Assembly (NCBI GenBank): GCA_017940265.1
Contig: JAGAYY010000006.1
Coordinates: forward strand, 1-32,991
Source: Bacilli bacterium
GTDB taxonomy: Bacteria; Bacillota_I; Bacilli_A; RFN20; CAG-826
Direction: 5' to 3'
DNA: 32,991 nucleotides
Positions 26,620-32,991 of the stretch are shown in pieces. The notes under the pieces were generated by a model. That model was not told the origin of the DNA and searched no databases. It saw nothing but the letters and a program-made list of their open reading frames with translations. Each line of letters opens with the position of its first letter. Position 1 is the stretch's first letter. Position numbers and translations under genes: made by a program.

Positions 26620-27852
26620 ATGCTCGATAATGTTAAAAGATTTGACATGAAGAAGCCGCCTACTAGGCAGAAGCTTCGTTTTTTAATGAAAATCATCGCT
26701 GGTATGACCACCAGTAAGCAAGGTCAAATTATTCACAAAGTGAATATGGAAGGTATTAAACCTCCATATATCTTAATGGGAAACCACAATTCCTATTATG
26801 ATTTAATGGTGCTTGAAAAAGCGATATTACCTAACCGCTGCAACTATATCGTGGCTATTGATGGTTTTATTAAAAGAGAATGGTTACTCCGTTCTATAGG
26901 TGGTATTTGTAAAAGAAAATTCACTAATGATGTGAACCTACTTAGACAAATCCGTAAAGTTATCAATAATGGTGACATTATGGTTATCTATCCTGAAGCT
27001 AGATATTCATTATGTGGCACTAAATCAATCGTACCGAAGAGTAATGCTGCTTTAGCGAAAGCCTTTAAAGTCCCATTAGTGACATTAACCACTCATGGTG
27101 ACCATATCGTTGAACCTTTCTATAATCCAAAAAGAAGAAAGATTAAAGGACTAGAAGCCACATTAGAATGTATCGCCACTAAAGAAGAAGTAGAAAAGTT
27201 ATCAGTGGATGAATTAGATGCTCGCTTACAAAAAGCTTTAGAATACGATGATTATGCTTGGTTAAAAGAAAGCGGTATTCTTCTCACCGATAAAGATAGG
27301 GCTAAAGGTTTACATAAAGTTTTATATCAATGCCCACACTGTGGTGCTGAATATGAAATGAGTAGTGAAGGCACACAAATAAAGTGTAATCACTGTGGTA
27401 AAACATATGAAATGGACGAACACGGGGTATTACATGCTCTTGAAGGTGAGACTGAATTTCCACATATTCCTGATTGGTATGAATGGGAAAGAAGTAATGT
27501 TAGAAAAGAAGTTAGAGAAGGTAAATATCATTTTGAATGTCCAGTCAGAGTGGATGCTTTACCGAACGCTAAAGGATATATTGATTTAGGCATGGGCACA
27601 TTAGTGCACGATATGAACGGCTTCACCTTGAAAGGAAGATATAAAGATGAAGACTATGAAGTCACCTTATTAGCCAAAGATCACTACAGTGCGCATATTG
27701 AATATGAATATTTAGGTAAATTTGGTGATTGTGTTGATCTTAATACACTCAATGATACCTTCTATGTCTATCCAAAATGTGAGAAGTTCTCCGTGACTAA
27801 GATGTCGTTAGCGTGCGAAGAATTATATAAATATCTCAATAATGAAGAGTAA
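26620..27852 (+). CDS. PlsC-type acyltransferase with zinc ribbon and C-terminal domain
   Basis: The N-terminal ~200 residues have the lysophospholipid acyltransferase signature: HX4D as His56-NSYY-Asp61 (GNHNSYYD) and the second block YPEARYS (124-130). It may transfer acyl chains to lysophosphatidic acid or a related acceptor at the membrane face. Beyond this comes a zinc ribbon, with CPHC at 238-241 and CNHC at 256-259, then ~140 residues ending in a domain of unknown role. PlsC alone is ~200-250 aa; this one is 410. The gene is leaderless and followed by the DtxR-family gene after 40 bp. Confidence 0.75.
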   Translation: MLDNVKRFDMKKPPTRQKLRFLMKIIAGMTTSKQGQIIHKVNMEGIKPPYILMGNHNSYYDLMVLEKAILPNRCNYIVAIDGFIKREWLLRSIGGICKRKFTNDVNLLRQIRKVINNGDIMVIYPEARYSLCGTKSIVPKSNAALAKAFKVPLVTLTTHGDHIVEPFYNPKRRKIKGLEATLECIATKEEVEKLSVDELDARLQKALEYDDYAWLKESGILLTDKDRAKGLHKVLYQCPHCGAEYEMSSEGTQIKCNHCGKTYEMDEHGVLHALEGETEFPHIPDWYEWERSNVRKEVREGKYHFECPVRVDALPNAKGYIDLGMGTLVHDMNGFTLKGRYKDEDYEVTLLAKDHYSAHIEYEYLGKFGDCVDLNTLNDTFYVYPKCEKFSVTKMSLACEELYKYLNNEE

Positions 27853-27857
27853 TATTT

Positions 27858-27886
27858 TTGCTATTTAATAAAAAACAATTTAAAGT
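27858..27886 (+). promoter_or_regulatory. Leaderless promoter of the DtxR-family gene
   Basis: TTGCTA (27858-27863), 17-bp spacer, TAAAGT (27881-27886), then 6 nt and ATG 27893. No SD is present. Confidence 0.6.
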
Positions 27887-27892
27887 ATTAAT

Positions 27893-28258
27893 ATGAAACG
27901 TTTAGAATCGCAAGAAGACTATTTAGAAAAGATCTTACAAATAAGTAAAGAAAAGGATAATGTGCACGCTATTGATGTCGCGCGTGGTTTATCTTTTTCT
28001 AAACCATCTGTTTCTGTAGCAATGAATAAACTTAAAGACCAAGGCTATATTGAAATCAATAATAAAGGTGAAATTACATTAACCCCATCTGGTCTATTAA
28101 TCGCGGAAAAGACATTAGAAAAACATACAATCATTACTCAATTGCTTGTTTCACTAGGCGTTGATGAAGAAACAGCGATGGAAGATGCTTGTAAAATGGA
28201 ACATGATATCTCAGATAAAACCTGGGAAGCCATTAAAAGAGCGTGTGAGAAGAAATAA
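27893..28258 (+). CDS. DtxR/MntR-family metal-dependent transcriptional regulator
   Basis: This short (121 aa) iron- or manganese-sensing repressor has an N-terminal winged helix (LESQEDYLEKILQI, then SFSKPSVSVAMNKLKDQGYIEINNKGEITLTPSG) and a metal-binding dimerisation domain. Candidate metal ligands by comparison with DtxR/MntR are Asp9, Glu12, His78, Cys100, Glu103 and His104 (ACKMEH resembles DtxR ACRWEH). It lacks the C-terminal SH3-like domain of DtxR, like MntR-size proteins. It sits just before the feo operon, whose promoter carries two identical dyads, so Fe(II) is the likely signal and feo the likely target. Confidence 0.85.
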   Translation: MKRLESQEDYLEKILQISKEKDNVHAIDVARGLSFSKPSVSVAMNKLKDQGYIEINNKGEITLTPSGLLIAEKTLEKHTIITQLLVSLGVDEETAMEDACKMEHDISDKTWEAIKRACEKK

Positions 28259-28285
28259 TTGGTTTATTTACAATAAAGAGATAAG

Positions 28286-28360
28286 GTTAGTGAAAACTAA
28301 CTTTTTTCTTTACATAGACAATTATAAGTATATAATAGTTGCAGTTAGTGAAAACTAACT
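28286..28360 (+). promoter_or_regulatory. feo promoter with two identical dyads
   Basis: TTTACA (28309-28314) and TATAAT (28331-28336), 16 bp apart, lie between two copies of GTTAGTgaaaACTAAC, at 28286-28301 and 28344-28359 (start-to-start 58 bp). One copy is just upstream of the -35, the other just past the start. They are good candidate operators for the DtxR-family regulator encoded next door. The first copy, followed by TTTTTTC, also reads as an intrinsic terminator of that regulator gene, and the second would be a hairpin with a GAAA loop in the feo leader. Confidence 0.7.
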
Positions 28361-28376
28361 ATAGGAGGACTATTAT

Positions 28377-28589
28377 ATGCCAATTGTTATTGCCCCAACT
28401 GATACTGAATTAACAATCATCAAAGTACTAGCGGATGAAAAGACCAAAAGACATCTTGAATCTTTAGGAGTGGTGACAAATGGAAAAATCACAGTTATCT
28501 CCTCTCGTGGTGGAAATACCATCTGTGTCGTAAAAGGTATTCGTTTAGCGTTCAACCGTGAAACCGCGAGCAAAATTCTAGTAGCGTAG
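28377..28589 (+). CDS. feoA: FeoA-like protein 1
   Basis: The 70-aa SH3-like protein supports FeoB-mediated Fe(II) uptake, probably by contacting the FeoB G-domain on the cytoplasmic side. The pattern LTIIKVLADEKTKRHLESLGVVTNGKITVISSRGGNTICVVKGIRLAFNRETASKILV is typical FeoA. SD GGAGG lies 8 nt before the ATG. It is the first gene of the feo operon and is followed 14 nt later by a second feoA copy. Confidence 0.88.
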   Translation: MPIVIAPTDTELTIIKVLADEKTKRHLESLGVVTNGKITVISSRGGNTICVVKGIRLAFNRETASKILVA

Positions 28590-28603
28590 AAGGGGAGGAA
28601 TTT

Positions 28604-28843
28604 ATGCTTAAAAAACTAGATAGAATAGAAAAAGGTGAGACTGGCCTTGTGAAGAGTGTTGAAGGAGACGGCAAAGTTCGTCGTCGTTTATTCGACATGG
28701 GTGTTACTCCTGGTGCAAAAGTAACATTAAGAAAGAAAGCACCTCTTGGTGATCCTATCGAAATCACCATCCGTGGTTATGAACTTTCACTTAGAAAAGC
28801 GGAAGCCGAGCTAGTCAATATCGAAGTGGAGGATGCTAAGTAA
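28604..28843 (+). CDS. feoA: FeoA-like protein 2
   Basis: This 79-aa SH3-like protein has the landmarks GETGLVKSVEGDGKVRRRLFDMGVTPGAKVTLRKKAPLGDPIEITIRGYELSLRKAEAELVNIE, closer to the classical FeoA consensus (RRRLFDMGVTPG) than copy 1. Two FeoA proteins next to FeoB are common in Bacillota. SD GGGGAGG lies before the ATG. The end of the gene contains the SD (GGAGG, 28828-28832) of feoB. Confidence 0.92.
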   Translation: MLKKLDRIEKGETGLVKSVEGDGKVRRRLFDMGVTPGAKVTLRKKAPLGDPIEITIRGYELSLRKAEAELVNIEVEDAK

Positions 28844-28844
28844 T

Positions 28845-31112
28845 ATGAAAAGATTTGCGTTAGCGGGTAATCCTAACTCCGGTAAAACCACATTATTTAA
28901 CTCCTTAACTGGTGCGACCGCACACGTTGGTAACTGGCCAGGTGTTACAGTCGATAAAAGAGAAGGTACATACCGTAAACTCGATGAACCAATTTACATC
29001 GTTGACTTACCAGGTATTTATTCCTTATCCCCATACACTCCAGAAGAAGTTATCTCAAGAAACTACGTCTTAGATGAAAAACCAGATTGCGTTATCAACA
29101 TCGTAGACGCCACAAACTTAGAGAGAAACTTATATTTAACAACACAAATCTTGGAAATTGATGTTCCAGTGGTCGTGGCCTTAAATATGAGCGACGTCGT
29201 GAGAAAAAACGGCGATAAGATTGACGCCAAAGCCTTACAAGAAAAACTTGGTGTTCCAGTTGTTGAAATCTCTGCGTTAAAACAAGAAAACTTAGATGAA
29301 TTAATGCAAGAAGCTGTTAAAGCCAGTAATAAAGAACGTAAAGGTGCGACAATCATTGAAGACAAATCCTTATTACATTTAATTAGTGATGTCCAAATCG
29401 CTTTTGAATTAAAAGGTATTGAAAACCCATTATTCCACGCCATCAAGCTAGTGGAAATGGATGAACTTGAAGTCAAGATGCATCCAGAAGCAGTGGAAAC
29501 TGTTAATAAATTCAAAGCAACATTTAAAAACGATACATTCGGTAGTGACTTTGAAGCTTTAATCGCTGATAACCGCTATGAATATATTGCTAAAAACTAT
29601 GCTACTGCTTTTGAACAAGCAAGTGGTTTAGAAAGAAAAGATACATTAACTAAATCTGACAAGATTGATAAAGTCATGACACATAGAATTTGGGCGTTAC
29701 CATTATTCGTGGTCATCATGTTCTTAATCTTCCACGTCACCTTCTCTGAAGATATCTTATTCTTAAATAGAATCTTCGGTTTAGAAATTACCCACGAAGG
29801 TTGGATTAACTTCTTCACTGGCATGGGTTATGAAGGTGAACCATTAGGTGGTATTCCATCATTAGGTGTTTGGTTACAAAGCTGGTTTGGTTGGCTCACT
29901 GGTAGTTTGATCGACTGGGTTGGCTCATGGATGCCAGCAGGCCAATGGTATACATCCCTTGTTTGCGATGGTATCTTAACTGGTCTTGATGCAGTATTAT
30001 CATTCGTCCCACAAATCATGATTCTCTTCTTATTCATTGCAATCTTAGAAGATAGTGGTTATATGGCACGTGTGGCCTTTATCTTAGATAGAGCGTTTAG
30101 AAAATTTGGTTTATCTGGTAAAGCCTTTATCCCAATGTTAACAGGCTTTGGTTGTAGTGTTCCTGCGATTATGGCCACTAGAACATTAGAAGATGAAAGA
30201 GAAAAGAATAGAACCATTAGATTAATGACATGTTTCTCATGTGGCGCTAAAGCTCCTATTTGGGCTTTATTAGCGGGCATTGGTGCAATGGCAGGTTTTG
30301 CGGGTGATATCTTCGTCTTTACTATCTATGTTGGTGGTATTGCTTGTGCGATTATATTCGCCTTATTTATGAAGTTATTCTCCAAAGATCAATATGTCTC
30401 TCCATTCATCATGGAACTTCCTGCTTATCACTTACCACAACCAAGAAACGTTGGTGCCCACCTTTGGGAAAAGTTCAAACACTATTTAATTAAAGCTGGT
30501 ACCATCATTGCCGCTTGTACAATCGTGATTTGGTTCCTTAAATCATTTGGTTGGGAAGATGGCAAATTCGGTTTACTCTTATTCGAAGAAGCTAACGCTG
30601 AAGGCGAAATGGAATGGGTCTTACATATTGATGGCTCAATCCTTGCTTACTTAGGTAAAGGCTTAAGATACTTCTTCTATCCTTTAGGACCTCTTGCTGG
30701 TGGTTGGACCAATAGTACAGATGGCTGGAAATATGTCGTCTCTACATTAACTGGTTTAATTGCTAAAGAAGATGTTGTTGCCACAATGGCAGAACTTGGC
30801 TTAGAAGAAGGCACAATTGGCTTATCCTTAGCCGGTGCTTATAGCTTTGCTGTTTATAACTTATTCACTATCCCATGCTTCGCCGCTATCGGTGCTACAC
30901 ATGGTGAACAAAAAGGTAAAGAATTCTGGCTCACCTTATTATGGTGGTTCGCTATGTCCTATGGCTTTGCCTTATTAGTCTACTGGGTTGGTGCTTTATA
31001 TGAAGTTGCTTGGTGGGGTGGCTTATTAGTAACCCTCGCTTTAGCGGGTGCTGTTACCGGTGCTGGCATCGTTGTCAGCAGACGTCACAAATTAGCATTA
31101 GCTAATAACTAA
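28845..31112 (+). CDS. feoB: Ferrous iron transport protein B
   Basis: FeoB is the GTP-driven Fe(II) importer. The cytosolic G-domain has G1 GNPNSGKT (8-15), G3 DLPG (54-57), G4 NMSD (114-117) and SALKQE as G5-like, followed by the helical switch domain. The membrane part contains two Gate repeats (TGFGCSVPAIMATRTL; the second near IAKEDVVATMAEL) and about ten hydrophobic segments. At 755 aa it is complete. I start at ATG 28845, 12 nt from GGAGG, since the in-frame ATG at 28833 follows the SD with no spacer and lies inside feoA2. Confidence 0.95.
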   Translation: MKRFALAGNPNSGKTTLFNSLTGATAHVGNWPGVTVDKREGTYRKLDEPIYIVDLPGIYSLSPYTPEEVISRNYVLDEKPDCVINIVDATNLERNLYLTTQILEIDVPVVVALNMSDVVRKNGDKIDAKALQEKLGVPVVEISALKQENLDELMQEAVKASNKERKGATIIEDKSLLHLISDVQIAFELKGIENPLFHAIKLVEMDELEVKMHPEAVETVNKFKATFKNDTFGSDFEALIADNRYEYIAKNYATAFEQASGLERKDTLTKSDKIDKVMTHRIWALPLFVVIMFLIFHVTFSEDILFLNRIFGLEITHEGWINFFTGMGYEGEPLGGIPSLGVWLQSWFGWLTGSLIDWVGSWMPAGQWYTSLVCDGILTGLDAVLSFVPQIMILFLFIAILEDSGYMARVAFILDRAFRKFGLSGKAFIPMLTGFGCSVPAIMATRTLEDEREKNRTIRLMTCFSCGAKAPIWALLAGIGAMAGFAGDIFVFTIYVGGIACAIIFALFMKLFSKDQYVSPFIMELPAYHLPQPRNVGAHLWEKFKHYLIKAGTIIAACTIVIWFLKSFGWEDGKFGLLLFEEANAEGEMEWVLHIDGSILAYLGKGLRYFFYPLGPLAGGWTNSTDGWKYVVSTLTGLIAKEDVVATMAELGLEEGTIGLSLAGAYSFAVYNLFTIPCFAAIGATHGEQKGKEFWLTLLWWFAMSYGFALLVYWVGALYEVAWWGGLLVTLALAGAVTGAGIVVSRRHKLALANN

Positions 31113-31127
31113 TAAAGGAGAATATCG

Positions 31128-31313
31128 ATGTTTAAAGATCCTAGTACAATTTGGATTGAAGTATTAGTCCTAGTCGCGGCTATCTCTTTCGTTGCGCTTG
31201 TTCTTGGTCGATATATCTATAAAAAAATCCATCATCTTCCAACAGGCGATTGTGCTTGCCATCATATCAATAAGAAAAAGATATTAAAGCAATACCATAA
31301 AGGAAAACTCTAA
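31128..31313 (+). CDS. FeoB-associated Cys-rich membrane protein
   Basis: 61 aa, with one hydrophobic segment (about 9-28: WIEVLVLVAAISFVALVLG), a basic region and LPTGDCACHHINKKK, a shortened form of the TGDCACC motif of the FeoB-associated family. SD AAAGGAG lies before the ATG, 15 nt after feoB. These small proteins accompany feoB in many Bacillota and may help iron handling at the membrane; the role is not established. Confidence 0.85.
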   Translation: MFKDPSTIWIEVLVLVAAISFVALVLGRYIYKKIHHLPTGDCACHHINKKKILKQYHKGKL

Positions 31314-31314
31314 T

Positions 31315-31563
31315 ATGAATAAATATGTTCTTAAAGTACTCGGTATGAGATGTGGCATGTGCGAATTACATGTTGAAGAAGCAATCTCTAAAAATATCAA
31401 TGTTAAGAAAGTGAAGGCTAACCGCTACAAGAAAGAAATAGTGGTCTTCACTGAATTAAACCTTGATCAAGAAGACTTCCATAAAGTCTTAGACCCAACT
31501 GGTTATCAGTTAATGACGTGCGAAAGAATGGCCGCTGTTAAACACTGGTACGGTTGGCGGTGA
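31315..31563 (+). CDS. Heavy-metal-associated (HMA/CopZ-like) protein, end formed by an inserted element
   Basis: 82 aa with the metal-binding loop GMRCGMC (Cys13, Cys16) of the HMA fold (KYVLKVLGMRCGMCELHVEEAI). It may act as a small metallochaperone, possibly in iron/copper handling with the feo operon. It starts 1 nt after the preceding stop. Its TGA (31561-31563) coincides with the right end of the TnpB element (TGACCTCCCC), so the original C-terminus may have been changed: the last residues, HWYGWR, are directly upstream of the junction. The length is still close to that of complete HMA proteins. Confidence 0.8.
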   Translation: MNKYVLKVLGMRCGMCELHVEEAISKNINVKKVKANRYKKEIVVFTELNLDQEDFHKVLDPTGYQLMTCERMAAVKHWYGWR

Positions 31564-31700
31564 CCTCCCCCACTTATAGAAGATTGGGGCTTCCCACTCA
31601 AGAGGTCTATTAGCCTCAGTATCAATGGGCTATCTCCGAGAGTCCCTCGGTTAAGGATATTTATTAATAAGATATCCAACTTGTTTAGACGAAAGCTAAT
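31561..31700 (-). ncRNA. Putative omega-RNA (right-end guide scaffold) of TnpB
   Basis: The ~135 nt after the tnpB stop are non-coding and rich in stems on the minus strand: GGATAT/ATATCC around 31655-31677, CCGAG/CTCGG around 31636-31650, TAGCC/GGCTA around 31611-31632, and the terminal CCCCA/TGGGG stem at 31568-31589. The RNA would end at 31561, and the next bases, read on the minus strand (CCGCCAACCGTACCAG...), would be the guide. Omega-RNAs of this layout direct TnpB nucleases to the empty site. The 5' part may extend into the tnpB coding region. Confidence 0.65.
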
Positions 31701-32844
31701 TAGAAGGATTAAGGATTATTCTTATTCCTTCTTTTTTGATGTTAATCGCTGCATTATAATCGCGGTTATGTTTTGTCCCGCATTCTGGACAAACCCAACT
31801 CCTTCGATTAAGCGCTAAATCGGCTTTACGATAGTTGCAGCATGAACAAAGTTGACTGCTAGGAAAATATCTATCAACTTTGATTAATTTCTTATTTAGC
31901 CACGTTAGCTTATAGGAAAGATAATTAAGGAAAGTCCCATATCCTAAATCAAAAATAGAAATGCCTAGTTTTAACTTATCTCTTCTTTCACTCATCTCTT
32001 TTAGGTCTAGATTCTCCACAAAAACATAATCGTAAGTATTAGCAAGTTTTCTACTTACCTTATGAAGGAAGTCTTTTCTTTGATTAGCAATGTGCTCATG
32101 AAGATTTTTGATTCTCAACAATTGCTTTTGATAATGAGATGAATCTTTCTTCATGTGGGACAATTTTCTTTGCTCTTTTGCTAATTTAGTTAGAGAATCC
32201 TGATAATAAGTTGGCATATCCAAATGATTACCATTACTATCAACGAAGAGATGAGATAAAGAAAAATCTAATCCGATTGAATTATTAGGATCTAGAGATT
32301 CCTTGATATATTCTCCATAGTCAAAGTACTCTTCTTCTCCTGATAAAGAAACGTAGTAATGTCTACCCAAACGAGAAACACTGACCATGGTGAATTTAAA
32401 TGATTCTGGTAATTTACGATGACATTTAACTTTGACTCTACCTAATTTTGGGATTTGGATATCATCCTCAATAAAACGGATAATGTTTCTGTTGTTCATG
32501 GTCGTATAACCATAATCATTCTTTTTCTTTTTAAATTTTGGGAATTCGGCATTATGTCTAAAGAAATTCATATAGGCATCAAAAAGATGAATAACTGTTT
32601 GTTGTAATGCAATCGAATCAACTTCTTTAAGATATGGAAATGTTTCCTTATATTCAGGAAGAAGCTTAATTAAATCATATTTATTAATCGTTCTATTCTT
32701 ATCGGCCTTATATGACTCAATGCACATAGAAAGGAAGTCATTATAAACTTGACGAGAGCAGCCTAAAGTCTTCTCAATTAGTTCTTTTTGAGAAGGATTA
32801 GGATAGATTCTAAAGCGATATGTTCTTTTAACTGTCTTAATCAT
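31696..32844 (-). CDS. tnpB: RNA-guided nuclease TnpB (IS200/IS605 family OrfB)
   Basis: 382 aa. The RuvC-like catalytic residues are all present: Asp193 in SIGLDFSLSHL, Glu277 in YVFVENLDLKEM, and Asp362 in HNRDYNAAINI. The zinc finger is CSCC (Cys333/336) and CPEC (Cys352/355). The N-terminal helical/WED part is KRTYRFRIYPNPSQ. I start it at ATG 32844 with GAAAGG upstream; the longer frame from 32895 would add 17 residues (MMHLAFISLFLYFERYI) not typical of the family. The protein looks intact and probably active. TnpB was once called an accessory transposase and is now known as an omega-RNA-guided DNA nuclease that maintains the element. Confidence 0.93.
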   Translation of the reverse strand: MIKTVKRTYRFRIYPNPSQKELIEKTLGCSRQVYNDFLSMCIESYKADKNRTINKYDLIKLLPEYKETFPYLKEVDSIALQQTVIHLFDAYMNFFRHNAEFPKFKKKKNDYGYTTMNNRNIIRFIEDDIQIPKLGRVKVKCHRKLPESFKFTMVSVSRLGRHYYVSLSGEEEYFDYGEYIKESLDPNNSIGLDFSLSHLFVDSNGNHLDMPTYYQDSLTKLAKEQRKLSHMKKDSSHYQKQLLRIKNLHEHIANQRKDFLHKVSRKLANTYDYVFVENLDLKEMSERRDKLKLGISIFDLGYGTFLNYLSYKLTWLNKKLIKVDRYFPSSQLCSCCNYRKADLALNRRSWVCPECGTKHNRDYNAAINIKKEGIRIILNPSN

Positions 32845-32924
32845 AATGTACCTTTCGAAATATAAGAAAAGGGAAATAAATGCTAAATGCATCATCTTCC
32901 CCTATATCCTTATTTCCTACTATT

Positions 32925-32953
32925 ATTATATCAATTTATTGATATAACTACAA
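32925..32953 (-). promoter_or_regulatory. Promoter of tnpB with a palindrome between -35 and -10
   Basis: On the minus strand TTGTAG (32953-32948) and TATAAT (32930-32925) are 17 bp apart. A perfect inverted repeat with 10-bp arms, TTATATCAAT/ATTGATATAA (32926-32935 and 32938-32947, 2-nt spacer), fills the spacer and overlaps the -10 box. It may be an operator or part of the element's left-end structure. Confidence 0.55.
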
Positions 32954-32957
32954 TACT

Positions 32958-32991
32958 TAATTCACTATTTATCAATAATTATGTTTAATAA
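32958..32991. other. Unassigned AT-rich end of the window
   Basis: 34 bp without a recognisable feature; the left boundary of the TnpB element may lie here or just before it. Confidence 0.3.

Larger units (their letters stand above)
31561..32950 (-). mobile_element. TnpB-only IS200/IS605-type element
   Basis: The right end is at 31561: on the minus strand the sequence finishes ...GCCCCAATC-loop-TGGGGGAGGTCA, typical of IS605-type right ends. It contains one gene, tnpB, and no tnpA, so it would need a transposase in trans. The left end is not defined; it should lie near or beyond 32918-32950, where inverted arms (32872-32879/32910-32917 and 32926-32935/32938-32947) occur. It is inserted at the last codons of the feo operon. 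Confidence 0.75.

Noticed and set aside
28833..28844. feoB start at 28833
   Set aside because: It adds four residues, has no spacer after GGAGG and is inside feoA2; ATG 28845 gives the normal N-terminus.

Overview
The window is a compact, AT-rich, densely coded bacterial chromosome segment. Shine-Dalgarno sequences (AGGAGG-type) precede many genes, the genetic code is standard (TGA is the stop of ung and pcrA, and Trp is TGG), and gene content is typical of low-GC Bacillota: GatCAB together with AsnRS, Ntdp, PcrA-LigA, a DtxR-type regulator, FeoA-FeoA-FeoB and a ThiT-type thiamine carrier. An uncultured, host-associated Bacilli/Erysipelotrichia/RF39-like lineage is the best guess. This rests on gene order and family resemblance only.

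Layout. 1-320: a partial reading frame and an apparently frameshifted small gene. 480-3647: a leader RNA with mutually exclusive helices ahead of a lipoprotein/permease/ATPase ABC operon of the COG2984/4120/1101 (TrpXYZ-like) type; the ATPase carries an unusual ~79-residue insertion. 3724-8408: DegV, a membrane-bound XRE regulator, a glycosyltransferase, uracil-DNA glycosylase and a TPP-riboswitch-controlled ThiT with an extra membrane domain. 8525-14161: a membrane protein, Ntdp, the t6A tRNA-modification genes tsaE-tsaB-(rimI)-tsaD, then asnS and a 49-aa membrane protein. 14210-16491 (minus): three membrane proteins of unknown role, divergent from a thioredoxin-like lipoprotein. 17051-25433: pcrA-ligA-gatC-gatA-gatB-galE, nearly gapless. 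25446-26619: tRNA-Arg(CCT), tRNA-Ala(GGC), two structured RNAs with their own terminators and, between them, a 117-aa minus-strand protein that may be PemK/MazF-like. 26620-31563: a PlsC-type acyltransferase with a zinc ribbon, a DtxR-family regulator and a ferrous-iron operon with two identical dyads around its promoter. 31561-32950 (minus): a TnpB-only IS200/IS605-type element whose right end/omega-RNA abuts, and supplies the stop codon of, the last gene of the feo operon.

The most notable points are: (i) a recurring promoter layout in which the -10 box ends exactly 6 nt before the ATG and no SD is present, implying leaderless mRNAs; (ii) two structured RNAs sharing sequence blocks and flanking a possible toxin; (iii) the ABC-operon leader with a terminator/antiterminator switch; (iv) the intact TnpB/omega-RNA unit at the feo operon. 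Everything here is read from sequence by eye; no database search, folding program or alignment was run.
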